Shown one piece after another: positions 7,244 to 14,384 of a stretch of DNA of 64,000 bases. A program made the position numbers and the translations under genes. Position 1 is the first letter of the stretch; every line of letters starts with the position of its first letter. The DNA lies in the IMG/VR virus record IMGVR_UViG_3300037041_001083, positions 1-64,000 of that record. One strand, 5' to 3'. Below the pieces are notes generated by a model that worked only from the letters and a program-made list of their open reading frames with translations, was not told where the DNA came from and did no database searches. Source of the DNA: a virus.

Positions 7244-7677
7244 CACACTCTCCCCTTAAATTCTTTGCGTGTTTTGCCATCCAAAAAGTTAGGCGGAAAG
7301 CCTACCAAGTCAGGCATGACCTGATGACCCCCAACCCACTCTGACGCTTGCTTGAGCTTGATTTCAACCTCCTGTACTCCTCGTGCCAATAACGCAACAC
7401 CACCTGCTTGCCAAAAATTGTAAAGGAACAGGAGTTGTTCTGGTGACGCTCGACCTGTCGCTGACTTCACCTCAATAGCCAGTGGGCGACCTCGAAATAT
7501 TCCCATGATGTCTGACACGCCCTTGATGTGATACTTGTTGCTCGGCCTTCGATAAACTCCCTTCTGCTGGTCGAATATCCCGACTGACTGGTTTTTCCAC
7601 GCAAATGAATCAGCTCGATAACTCAGGTATTCGAGGATTGCGTTTTCAATCTCTTTCTCAGTTTGGTGTGGTATCAT
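7243..7677 (-). CDS. VRR-NUC domain nuclease
   Basis: A 144-aa stand-alone VRR-NUC nuclease of the PD-(D/E)xK superfamily, as found in many phages; stand-alone members can cut branched DNA. Visible active-site residues: E8 in TEKEIENAILEYL, D56 in KGVSDIMG, E69 and K71 in AIEVKS, and Q81 in SPEQLLFL. Length is normal for the family. It overlaps the upstream HTH gene by 20 nt and the downstream gene by one base, so all three are co-expressed. A role in resolving replication or recombination intermediates before packaging is inferred. Confidence 0.88.
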   Translation of the reverse strand: MIPHQTEKEIENAILEYLSYRADSFAWKNQSVGIFDQQKGVYRRPSNKYHIKGVSDIMGIFRGRPLAIEVKSATGRASPEQLLFLYNFWQAGGVALLARGVQEVEIKLKQASEWVGGHQVMPDLVGFPPNFLDGKTRKEFKGRV

Positions 7678-7966
7678 TTTTACTCATCCTCATCATGGAT
7701 TTTACAAATAACCTAGCCTGTGCATTTATTATATCTTGCTTAAACTTTTTATATTTACCACGAAGGTTTTTGTTTATTTTTTCAGCCTTGTTCATTTGTA
7801 GGTACATTTTTATCAGACTATAAAGGATACTTTGCTGGTGATTAAGGGCTTTTGCTCGATATAATGATTGTCTGGTGATTCCAAGTACCTCGGCCAGCTT
7901 TGACATATTACCTGCCCACAAAACTGCCTCATCAATAGCGTCCGAAATATTATCCGCTTCTTTCAT
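7658..7966 (-). CDS. HTH regulator or DNA-binding protein
   Basis: A 102-aa protein with a helix-turn-helix near residues 20-40 (NMSKLAEVLGITRQSLYRAK), resembling Cro/YdaS-type or resolvase-like HTH units, followed by a basic helical tail (KINKNLRGKYKKFKQDIINA). The ATG at 7966 has GGAG six nt upstream; a start four codons earlier lacks one. A perfect inverted repeat lies just upstream (7984-8002), a candidate operator for self-control. Confidence 0.65.
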   Translation of the reverse strand: MKEADNISDAIDEAVLWAGNMSKLAEVLGITRQSLYRAKALNHQQSILYSLIKMYLQMNKAEKINKNLRGKYKKFKQDIINAQARLFVKSMMRMSKNDTTPN

Positions 7967-7983
7967 ATATAACTCCATGTGCT

Positions 7984-8002
7984 GTGTAACTATTTTTTAC
8001 AC
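7984..8002. promoter_or_regulatory. Inverted repeat, candidate operator
   Basis: GTGTAA (7984-7989) and TTACAC (7997-8002) form a perfect 6-bp inverted repeat around a 7-bp AT-rich spacer. It lies 18 bp before the start of the HTH gene. The position suggests an autoregulatory site; binding is inferred. Confidence 0.4.
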
Positions 8003-8025
8003 TCGCACAATAGCATATTTTGAAG

Positions 8026-9246
8026 TTATGGCAATATTTCAGCGTCGATAATTTCCGCCATCATCGCATCCTGAAACCCGTCATCCAGAACCGAACGAAT
8101 TTGCTTGATGCGGTTAATTTCATCGTTCAACTGTTCAGGCGACAAGCTGGAAAGCTGATTGGCATACTGCTTGATGAACAGAGAGTTGCTTTGATCCATG
8201 TTCCCGAACTGGTTTATCTGGATGTTAATATCCTTGTTGCCATCAGTCATGCGGCGCATTACCTCGGCCAATCCTGCCAGTGCTCCAACATCGGGAACCA
8301 TAGCCAGCGTCCTCGTTTTGCCTGTTGTTGGGTCTTTCTCAACCGACGTTACCTGTCCGGTGGTGTAATACTGGGTGACTGCTCGACTGTGAAGTTTCAT
8401 CGCTTGGAAAATCATTTTCTGAGCTTCAAGGTTTCGCACTGTCGTGACCATTTTAATTTCATCGTCAATATAATCCCAGCGTCGATGAATACTTGACTTG
8501 CGCTCCGACTTCCAATCCTCCTCCAATGCCACCTTGCGAACATCAGACTCCGTAATCCCCATTAAAGGATTGCCAGCCTTGTCGATAATCCCAAACTCTC
8601 GCATCACACCATCAATGGTAGGTGAGTCGGATATTGGCGCACTAATAAACCTGTCACGAACCTTTGCTATTTTTTGATCTCTCTCGCTTAATATACTTGG
8701 ATCACGAACAACTAAATCGCTAGTTACCGAATGACTACCTACTTTTGTCGTTATCAAATTATCTAACGCTCTGGCCTTAGCTTGTGCTGTTGTGATGTCA
8801 ACATGTTTTGTGACTGTTTTATCACCTACAGTCAAATTAAAGGTCAAATTAGATGCTCGTTCCTTTTCTCTCACAATCAATGCTTCATAATAAACACGAG
8901 TTGAATTGCTACAATCAGGGTATATTTCCAAATAAAGCTGGCCGATGTTCGCCATCCCTGCGTTTTTGCGTAACCATAAAGCCTTGCGCTTTAATGACAT
9001 TGCCATTTCAGAAAGCGATATTATCCTGTCCTTTTGCTCAGGCTTTTTAAACCAACTCTTCAAATCCATCAGGGCTGCTTGCTGGCGAATGTACCAAAGT
9101 TTTTTGTTCATATCGTCCATTTGTTGCTTGTTGCGGTGCTTGCCTTCCCTTACCTCTCCTTTTTTCGGCCTACCATTGGGATTGCCTGTGGGCTTTGAAC
9201 CACCCTTGTTTTTGGCCTTGGCTTTAACTTTTTCTTTTTTTGTCAT
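8026..9246 (-). CDS. DNA-binding protein, possible small terminase subunit
   Basis: A 406-aa protein from ATG 9246, with AGGAG 10 nt upstream. The N-terminus is highly basic with an AT-hook-like NPNGRPKKGE. The middle and C-terminus are helical, with an HTH-like segment (ITESDVRKVALEEDWKSERK) of the kind seen in phage small terminase subunits, then an oligomerisation-like helical region. It ends DDGFQDAMMAEIIDAEILP. The terminase assignment is tentative: no large subunit lies next to it here. It could also be a replication or regulatory factor. Confidence 0.6.
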   Translation of the reverse strand: MTKKEKVKAKAKNKGGSKPTGNPNGRPKKGEVREGKHRNKQQMDDMNKKLWYIRQQAALMDLKSWFKKPEQKDRIISLSEMAMSLKRKALWLRKNAGMANIGQLYLEIYPDCSNSTRVYYEALIVREKERASNLTFNLTVGDKTVTKHVDITTAQAKARALDNLITTKVGSHSVTSDLVVRDPSILSERDQKIAKVRDRFISAPISDSPTIDGVMREFGIIDKAGNPLMGITESDVRKVALEEDWKSERKSSIHRRWDYIDDEIKMVTTVRNLEAQKMIFQAMKLHSRAVTQYYTTGQVTSVEKDPTTGKTRTLAMVPDVGALAGLAEVMRRMTDGNKDINIQINQFGNMDQSNSLFIKQYANQLSSLSPEQLNDEINRIKQIRSVLDDGFQDAMMAEIIDAEILP

Positions 9247-9290
9247 AATCTTCATTCTCCTATCGTTAATCATTGTAAGGGAGTCAGTTT

Positions 9291-9554
9291 GTGAATTTAC
9301 CAATTTTTGTCATCGTTGTGAATGGGTTGCTACTTTTGATGCTTGCTTACGAAATATCCAAGCTCAAGAAAGCACTAAAACTTGAAATCAAAAATCGCAT
9401 ATATAATGTGAATCTCTTAAAAAATATGTTGTGGCAATTAAAGGGCGCAATGATGAGCCACGAGGACAAAATTTCGTTTTGCGTGGACTCGGTTACGATT
9501 CTTCTGGCCGAAACTCAACCGAAGGAACCTGTGAGCGAGGATCCTGTGGAGTGA
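9291..9554 (+). CDS. Small membrane-anchored coiled-coil protein
   Basis: An 87-aa rightward gene using GTG at 9291 with AGGGAG 7 nt upstream. Residues 1-20 form one hydrophobic span (LPIFVIVVNGLLLLMLAY), followed by a Lys-rich amphipathic helix (EISKLKKALKLEIKNRIYNV) and an acidic Pro-rich end. It is divergent from the 8026-9246 gene and convergent with the ParB-like gene, making it isolated on its strand. Function unknown. Confidence 0.6.
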   Translation: MNLPIFVIVVNGLLLLMLAYEISKLKKALKLEIKNRIYNVNLLKNMLWQLKGAMMSHEDKISFCVDSVTILLAETQPKEPVSEDPVE

Positions 9555-9555
9555 A

Positions 9556-10341
9556 CTAATCTTCCTTTTCCTGCTGGTCACCGAAGCCTGTAGTTGTTTC
9601 AAAATGTTCGATAACTTGTATTACAGCCTCTTCATTAGTACACCCTGAATTTACCAATCTTAGCTGCCCAATTATTTTCCTGAACTTCTCTCTTTGTAAT
9701 TCACTGAAAAATAATGTTACTGGCGTTGCGGTTGGATGATTATTTTCAACATCTATATCGCCAAGGTCATAAGCACCATTATTTTCTTCTGGTGCATCCA
9801 TAACTAGCAAATCATGTAAACTATTATCCTGCTCCTCAAACCATTTGTCGCCTGATGAGTAAATTGAATCCAAGATTGAATGGATATCAGTATCAGACGT
9901 GGCCCCCTTGATCTGGTTACTCTCAAGAGTTAAAAACTTAGCTAATGATTCAGCCATTGGTGGCAAAATAACCACCGGGATTCTCTGATAGCCAATTTCC
10001 TTGGAACAAATGAAGCGGTGGAACCCGTCAATAATGGTAAACTTCATGTCTGGATTAGAAATAAGCTCGTCAATATAATCAAGTGGGTGGATTTTCCCTT
10101 CCTCAAATGGAACCATATCTGGATCAGGTCGCACTAAAATAGGTATAGTAAAACCAATGTTGGGATTGCTCATGTTGGCTTTCAATGCCGCCATGTATTG
10201 CGATCCCATTTTGTTTTTATTATAAGAGTTAGGAATAATCCTGTTTATATCCAGCAACAACGATTTCCTTAAATCTACAATCTTCTGTAAGGAACTGCTG
10301 TCGATTTTTGCCACATCTGTTTTTGCGGTTTTTCTTGCCAT
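9556..10341 (-). CDS. ParB-like domain protein
   Basis: A 261-aa protein with a ParB/Srx-type fold. Residues about 28-75 give a LLLDINRIIPNSYN strand and helix, 103-110 is the box-II-like IIDGFHRF, and IPVVILPPMAESLAKFLTL follows. The C-terminus is an acidic linker and a helical region without a clear ParB helix-turn-helix. In phages this domain occurs in DNA-binding, CTPase or nuclease-like proteins, often near terminase or replication genes. A plasmid-type partition role cannot be claimed without ParA, which is absent here. Confidence 0.8.
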   Translation of the reverse strand: MARKTAKTDVAKIDSSSLQKIVDLRKSLLLDINRIIPNSYNKNKMGSQYMAALKANMSNPNIGFTIPILVRPDPDMVPFEEGKIHPLDYIDELISNPDMKFTIIDGFHRFICSKEIGYQRIPVVILPPMAESLAKFLTLESNQIKGATSDTDIHSILDSIYSSGDKWFEEQDNSLHDLLVMDAPEENNGAYDLGDIDVENNHPTATPVTLFFSELQREKFRKIIGQLRLVNSGCTNEEAVIQVIEHFETTTGFGDQQEKED

Positions 10342-10388
10342 CTAAATATCCTCGTCCTAGGTTAAAATTTTTGCTATTGACTTTTTAC

Positions 10389-10397
10389 GTTATATCA
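10389..10397 (-). promoter_or_regulatory. Extended -10 element upstream of ParB-like gene
   Basis: Minus-strand TGATATAAC (10389-10397) is a good extended -10 (TGnTATAAT with one mismatch), about 50 nt upstream of the start at 10341. No good -35 is visible, as expected for an extended -10 promoter. It lies beside the left boundary of the TnpB element. Confidence 0.35.
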
Positions 10398-10411
10398 CAT
10401 AACTGATTCCT

Positions 10412-10467
10412 TGCCGTTTCTTCTTCGATCGAAGCTTGCGGTAAAACGCAAGGAAGGACAAACGGCA
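10412..10467 (+). other. Three-way junction structure in tnpB leader
   Basis: TGCCGTTT (10412-10419) pairs with AAACGGCA (10460-10467). Inside this outer stem lie two further perfect stems: the 12-bp palindrome CTTCGATCGAAG (10423-10434) and CTTGCG/CGCAAG (10435-10440 with 10447-10452, loop GTAAAA). The first base of the tnpB start codon is in the outer stem and the purine-rich ribosome site is just inside it. It may be the left-end hairpin of the element, a translation control, or both. Confidence 0.5.
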
Positions 10468-11474
10468 TGATTACCTACCGCTATCGTATCAAAGATTCAA
10501 CAGACATAAAATTCCTCAAATCAATCGCTGGAAAAGTAAACCATGCTTGGAATACTACACAACATATTCGTTTAGAAAATTTGGAAAACAACAAAAAGCT
10601 TCTTACACGGTTTCAGCTTCAAAAGATTGTTTATGTTGATGGATTGCATAGTCAAGTAACTCAAGTTGTTATTCAGCAGTATGTTCAAAAATGTGTCCAA
10701 TTCAAGAAAGCAAAACTTCGATGGCGCACAGGCAAGCGTAACCTTGGGTGGATACCTTGCACCAATCAGAATGTGAAGTTTGATAAGTACACTGGTGATT
10801 TTAAGTTCATGAAACGCAAATTTCGCATATGGTACTCACGTCCTATTAGCGGTAAAATCATGACAGCTTCAATGAACGAGGACTCCAGAGGTCGTTGGTA
10901 TATCAATATCGTTTGTGAAACCACTGTAACCAAGCCTCACGGTGAACGTGAAATAGGTATCGACTTAGGTTGTAAAGACCAGATTGTTTGCTCCGATGAA
11001 GTTAAATACTCACGGGAAAACCTGACTAAGGAATTTGCACCAAAGCTTGCAATGGCGCAGCGAGCCAAGAAAAAGAAGTTGGTTAAAACGATACATGCCA
11101 AGATTAAAAACAAGAGATTAGATTGGAACCACAAAACAACTACTGAAATATGCAGGACAAGTAAACTTGTAGTTGTTGGGGATATAGGTTCAAAAGGATT
11201 ATGCAAAACAAGAATGGCGAAGTCGTTATACGATGCAAGCCATGCTCAAATAAAAACTATGCTGTCATACAAAGGCATTAGCCACGGCGTAGTTGTGAAA
11301 ATAGTTTCTGAGAAGTTCTCTACTGTTACATGTTCATCTTGTTATAAAAGAACAGGGCCGAGCGGAATTAAACAGCTAGGGGTTAGACAGTGGAGTTGTT
11401 CAGAATGTGGTGCAAACCATGACCGAGATGTTAATGCAGCTCGAAACATACTACTGTCGGCTAAGGATATTTAG
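10467..11474 (+). CDS. tnpB: TnpB-family RNA-guided nuclease-like protein
   Basis: A 335-aa TnpB (IS605 OrfB) protein, the ancestor type of Cas12. It has an N-terminal wedge/helical region, then a RuvC domain with GIDLG (D166), and the C-terminal HDRDVNAARNIL (D321) flanking a zinc ribbon with C289, C292, C311 and C314. The RuvC-II position reads VVVGDIG (G238) where most TnpBs have glutamate, so the catalytic site is rearranged or dead. Family members with intact sites cut DNA guided by an omega RNA made from the 3' end of the element. It is a little short for the family but appears complete. Confidence 0.85.
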   Translation: MITYRYRIKDSTDIKFLKSIAGKVNHAWNTTQHIRLENLENNKKLLTRFQLQKIVYVDGLHSQVTQVVIQQYVQKCVQFKKAKLRWRTGKRNLGWIPCTNQNVKFDKYTGDFKFMKRKFRIWYSRPISGKIMTASMNEDSRGRWYINIVCETTVTKPHGEREIGIDLGCKDQIVCSDEVKYSRENLTKEFAPKLAMAQRAKKKKLVKTIHAKIKNKRLDWNHKTTTEICRTSKLVVVGDIGSKGLCKTRMAKSLYDASHAQIKTMLSYKGISHGVVVKIVSEKFSTVTCSSCYKRTGPSGIKQLGVRQWSCSECGANHDRDVNAARNILLSAKDI

Positions 11475-11489
11475 CTCCAATTAAGGGAA

Positions 11490-11512
11490 TCTCCACGAGG
11501 AGAGGATGTCAA
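11490..11512 (+). other. Right-end hairpin of TnpB element, omega-RNA 3' end candidate
   Basis: TCTCC (11490-11494) and GGAGA (11499-11503) form a 5-bp hairpin with an ACGA loop, followed by GGATGTCAA. Hairpin-plus-GTCAA ends are common right ends in IS605-like elements. If an omega RNA is made, its guide would begin at about 11513. Confidence 0.4.
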
Positions 11513-11531
11513 GCATCAAGGGTATTGTACG

Positions 11532-11560
11532 AAAAAACCCCCAAGAAGTTGTCTTGGAGG
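11532..11560 (-). terminator. Rho-independent terminator (leftward)
   Basis: On the minus strand CCTCCAAGA and TCTTGGGGG form a 9-bp stem (one G-U) with a 5-nt loop, followed by six T. It lies 41 bp past the stop of the 11601-11888 gene and would end the radical-SAM operon before the TnpB element. Confidence 0.8.
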
Positions 11561-11600
11561 TGCGTAGCTGTTTCGCTTCTTTTGGAGTGTTAGCGAAAGC

Positions 11601-11888
11601 TTATGCTTTTTTCTTAACTGCTGCAATCCCTCTGCGAGCACCAGCACCCGATTTAACGGATACTTTGTTTGCTTTTGGAAAGCGGCCAGTGCCTACGGAT
11701 TTTGGAGTCTCGTAGCCTTCCATTTTTTTCTTACCAGCAGCAATCTTTGCTCTGCGCTTAGATTGAATAGCTTCGTGGATGCCAGCTACTTTAAATTTGC
11801 CCTTGTATCCCTCAAGTCTCTTGCCAGTTACAGTTGAACGCAATACGGATTTAGTACCTTTTGCGGTCTGTTCTCCCGGATTAGCCAT
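11601..11888 (-). CDS. Small basic protein downstream of radical SAM gene
   Basis: Unknown 95-aa protein, very rich in Lys, Arg, Gly and Ala (MANPGEQTAKGTKSVLRSTV at the start, ending GIAAVKKKA). It follows the radical SAM gene by 3 nt and is followed by a strong terminator, so the two form a two-gene unit. The composition suggests nucleic-acid binding. Whether it is a partner or substrate of the radical SAM enzyme is open. Confidence 0.7.
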   Translation of the reverse strand: MANPGEQTAKGTKSVLRSTVTGKRLEGYKGKFKVAGIHEAIQSKRRAKIAAGKKKMEGYETPKSVGTGRFPKANKVSVKSGAGARRGIAAVKKKA

Positions 11889-11891
11889 AAC

Positions 11892-13376
11892 TTATTCCTC
11901 CTCATCCCAGTTAATACCAATAAACTCATGGTCATCAACAGCGACGTATCCATGAGAACGATGCTTAGGGTCAGCGGTAAAGCAGTAAACTAAGTCGCCT
12001 TCTGCTTCATCAAGTACAGGCTCCAACTCGCCGTTTTTGCCCGATGCTTCCAATAGCATCTTTACTTCAGGATAATAGTTTATGAAGTTGTTGTAAAGGT
12101 GAGGATTATTATACAGGAAGCGAACTACGTTACGGATACTGTTTTCTTTTCCAAGCGTATCACGAACATTTTTGAAAGTGTCATTTGAATACCACAGCAC
12201 TCCGGCAAATTCTGAGATGCTTACAACCGATGTCCAAATGTCGCTGGCGAAGTCTTTGTAAAAATTATCTACGTCCTCCCATGTTACCATGTACATGCCT
12301 TGATTTTCTTTCCACATTCCATACATAAACTCTGCGAACCAATGAGCATCAATCGGCCAAGTTGGGATACGAGCACCATTTCCACCATAATAGTCGTCTG
12401 GAAGCTTTGTTTGATGATATAACTTGATCCCATTAGCATCAGCCAATTTTTGCATTATCATGCAGTCTTCGTAAAATTCAGCCCATTGATTACAGCGATC
12501 CTTGTAACCTGCGATACCACCCTTTAATTCCTGTTTCTGCTTTGGTGTGAAGTGCAAGTTGTCGGTATAAACACCTGTACAGCCAATTTCCTTTGCCGTT
12601 TTGAAATAGGTTTTAAGGTCAGGTTGCCATTCTGCAACATAAGGATTCATCGCCATAGTGACTTTTACACCAGCCTTGGTTAGCTCCTGTATTCGCCTGA
12701 TTCTTTCGCTTGGAAGTATTTTGCCACATTCATATTTCTTGGCTGTTTCATCGTTCAGTGTTGATATGCTTATGTACACATTAAATATGTCTTTGCCGTC
12801 GATGATGAGCTGTTTTACTATTTCGTTTGGATAAACCTCTTTCGTTTGGATAAACAACGGCTGCTTGTATTCCAAGCATGTTTTTAGGATGCGTTCGCCC
12901 AGCTTATACTTTGACTCTGATTCAGGCATAAATGGATCGACGTTGTTACTGAACACCATGCCATATCTGTGATGTAAACACAGCTCGATTAAGTTGTGCG
13001 GATTGTATCCGGGACTGTGCGCCTTCTGAATCTTTTTAATCACGGCATCGGTCGGATCGTCGATGCTACCGATCATATCCTTGTTTGCTTTCTTGTTAAG
13101 CGTAGCAAAGCAAAAACCGCATCCTTGCAAGCACATTTTCGTGATGGATAGCTCTAGGGGAAATGGGTGATTGAACAACGTGCCAAACATCTTTAGTGGC
13201 CCTGAGCTGAAAGTTACCTTGGGTGGCTGGTCGCCTTTTTTCGGTTTTACGTCTGGTTGAATTGCGAATGCTTTTTCCTGACAAGCATCCCACTCTGGGG
13301 TTCCGACTTGATCGCCTTTGCACTTCGATGGTCTTGGGATTGGTTTCGCCTTGGATACTGGTTTTTTGACTACCAT
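11892..13376 (-). CDS. Radical SAM protein, SplB-like
   Basis: A 494-aa radical S-adenosylmethionine enzyme from ATG 13376, with AGGAG 5 nt upstream. The CLQGCGFC motif (C82, C86, C89) binds the 4Fe-4S cluster. The motifs FSNNVDPFMP, PLFIQTK, NVYISISTLND and KAGVKVTMAMNPYV resemble the SplB/spore-photoproduct-lyase-like group (COG1533). Additional Cys lie near the N-terminus (PSKCKGDQ, WDACQEK). The C-terminal 150 residues are unassigned. DNA lesion repair is the known role of the best-studied relative, but this family is diverse, so the reaction here is unknown. A duplicated leader precedes it. Confidence 0.8.
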   Translation of the reverse strand: MVVKKPVSKAKPIPRPSKCKGDQVGTPEWDACQEKAFAIQPDVKPKKGDQPPKVTFSSGPLKMFGTLFNHPFPLELSITKMCLQGCGFCFATLNKKANKDMIGSIDDPTDAVIKKIQKAHSPGYNPHNLIELCLHHRYGMVFSNNVDPFMPESESKYKLGERILKTCLEYKQPLFIQTKEVYPNEIVKQLIIDGKDIFNVYISISTLNDETAKKYECGKILPSERIRRIQELTKAGVKVTMAMNPYVAEWQPDLKTYFKTAKEIGCTGVYTDNLHFTPKQKQELKGGIAGYKDRCNQWAEFYEDCMIMQKLADANGIKLYHQTKLPDDYYGGNGARIPTWPIDAHWFAEFMYGMWKENQGMYMVTWEDVDNFYKDFASDIWTSVVSISEFAGVLWYSNDTFKNVRDTLGKENSIRNVVRFLYNNPHLYNNFINYYPEVKMLLEASGKNGELEPVLDEAEGDLVYCFTADPKHRSHGYVAVDDHEFIGINWDEEE

Positions 13377-13377
13377 A

Positions 13378-13496
13378 AAAACTCCTCGTTCTGGAATAAC
13401 TAACACTAAACTCATCCCCACAACTGTAGGGAAATGAAAACTCCTCGTTCTGGAATAACTAACATTGCGGTTCATTCCCACAAATGCAGGAAAGCA
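13378..13496 (-). repeat. Tandem duplicated leader with type I-E-like repeat units
   Basis: A 28-bp block is perfectly repeated at 13378-13405 and 13437-13464. Between and after these lie two related 29-bp units (13408-13436 and 13468-13496, period 60). Read on the minus strand the units contain TGTGGGGATGA and TGTGGGAATGAACCG, close to the 3' half of common type I-E CRISPR repeats, and each is an imperfect palindrome. The inner copy carries the ribosome site of the radical SAM gene. No cas gene is in view; a duplicated regulatory leader is at least as likely as a relict mini-array. Confidence 0.55.
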
Positions 13497-13558
13497 TCCA
13501 GCTCAAATGTTATAACTTATTTTTTTAATTTTTGAATGTCTGTGGTTTTGAGGCTGGT

Positions 13559-13737
13559 TTATTTGTTGCGGTAAAAATGCCGGAAAATTTCAACAGCATC
13601 ATTTGCTCCATACGTTTGCTTGAGGTAGTACAATAAATCATCAAAATTCTTTGTTCTTAGTTTTTTCATTTGTTCGACTAGCTGGCTGAAATTCCATTGA
13701 TGTAGCTATCATAAATTTCGTCAAACTTATCTGACAT
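13559..13737 (-). pseudogene. Small gene interrupted by frame change
   Basis: A good start (AAGGA, ATG 13737) begins MSDKFDEIYDSYINGISAS and stops after 19 codons. An overlapping second frame, shifted by one base, continues with NFSQLVEQMKKLRTKNFDDL and runs to TAA at 13559-13561. Joined, the two make one plausible helical protein of about 60 aa. A single-base mutation, a sequencing error or a programmed shift could explain it. The rest of 13497-13558 shows nothing recognisable. Confidence 0.4.
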
Positions 13738-13748
13738 GGTTTTTCCTT

Positions 13749-13776
13749 AAAAAAAAGCCAGTTTTTGAGGCTGGCT
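13749..13776 (-). terminator. Rho-independent terminator (leftward)
   Basis: On the minus strand AGCCAG and CTGGCT form a stem around a 9-nt loop, followed by a run of seven to eight T. It lies directly after the 13790-14011 gene, and its T run reaches the ribosome site of the next small gene. Confidence 0.7.
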
Positions 13777-13789
13777 TGCTATCCGGGAT

Positions 13790-14011
13790 TTACTCCACTG
13801 GCTCAACCACTGGCTCAACCACTGGCTCAAGTTTTTTTATTTCTGACAAAATATCCCTACCGAAATAACATAGCTGGTAATAATCATCCTGATTAAAAAC
13901 AAAATCAGGCTGGCTTGATATTTCTGATAATTCGCTTTTTACAACGTCGCTTATTTTAAAAAGTATGCGCCTTTGCAACTCTACATTTGAACTATTGAAG
14001 CCAATATACAT
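13790..14011 (-). CDS. Hypothetical protein with EPV repeats
   Basis: Unknown 73-aa protein with AGGAGT before the ATG at 14011. It has a helical N-terminal part (VELQRRILFKISDVVKSELS) and a C-terminal EPVVEPVVEPVE repeat, encoded by near-identical 12-bp DNA repeats (about 13793-13832). It ends the small leftward operon before a terminator. Confidence 0.6.
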   Translation of the reverse strand: MYIGFNSSNVELQRRILFKISDVVKSELSEISSQPDFVFNQDDYYQLCYFGRDILSEIKKLEPVVEPVVEPVE

Positions 14012-14023
14012 AAATACTCCTAT

Positions 14024-14116
14024 TTAAAAAAAATGGTGAGCCAGCTCTAAGCTAACTAGCACTAATAACACTACGATCAAAAATTTTTGAAGTATATCAA
14101 GTTTTGAGTCATTCAC
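14024..14116 (-). CDS. Possible 30-aa membrane protein
   Basis: A frame using GTG at 14116 overlaps the previous stop and ends at 14024. It begins MNDSKLDILQKF and continues into a strongly hydrophobic span (LIVVLLVLVSLELA), the pattern of a one-pass membrane peptide. The ribosome site is weak, so expression is uncertain. Confidence 0.35.
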   Translation of the reverse strand: MNDSKLDILQKFLIVVLLVLVSLELAHHFF

Positions 14117-14384
14117 TAGCTGGTAACCCATCCGCCGGATATCGCTTGCCGCCTATCGTGTAGGCTACGGGCTTGCTGGCTTGCTGGCTTGCCGCTACTG
14201 GCAATACAAGGCTATCAATCAAGCGTACCAGTGCTTTTTGGTTAGGCTTGCTTGCTATCCAATCGAAATAGCTGGCACTGTCGTTTTGAAATAATTTGCA
14301 CAAAATAACTTCCAACAATTCGCTTTTGATACTAACTCGTACAGGTTTTGACTCGGTTTTGGCTTGTGCTATTCGCTCAATCAT
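14109..14384 (-). CDS. Hypothetical protein
   Basis: Unknown 91-aa protein. Its ATG overlaps the stop of the upstream gene as ATGA. The N-terminal half is helical (SIKSELLEVILCKLFQNDSA, then SYFDWIASKPNQKALVRLID); the C-terminus has VAYTIGGKRYPADGLP. No domain recognised. Confidence 0.6.
   Translation of the reverse strand: MIERIAQAKTESKPVRVSIKSELLEVILCKLFQNDSASYFDWIASKPNQKALVRLIDSLVLPVAASQQASKPVAYTIGGKRYPADGLPASE

Larger units (their letters stand above)
10412..11512 (+). mobile_element. IS200/IS605-type element with tnpB only
   Basis: A single rightward tnpB gene sits among leftward phage genes, with a structured leader at 10412-10467 and, after the stop, a hairpin followed by ATGTCAA (to about 11512), which resembles right ends of this family. 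No TnpA (Y1 transposase) is present, so it would be non-autonomous or domesticated. Exact ends cannot be fixed because these elements make no target duplication. Confidence 0.55.

Noticed and set aside
7038-7259. 73-aa open frame on the + strand with hydrophobic phenylalanine-rich start
   Set aside because: It is the complement of a Lys-rich minus-strand gene that fits the operon with TGATG coupling and a ribosome site; the Phe run is the mirror of Lys codons.
13378-13496. Confident call as a functional CRISPR array
   Set aside because: Only two diverged repeat units, the spacer-like blocks are nearly identical, no cas genes, and one block holds a ribosome site; kept only as a repeat with a question.
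13793-13832. Short 12-bp tandem repeats as regulatory iterons
   Set aside because: They encode the EPVVEPVVEPVE protein tail and are best explained as coding repeats.
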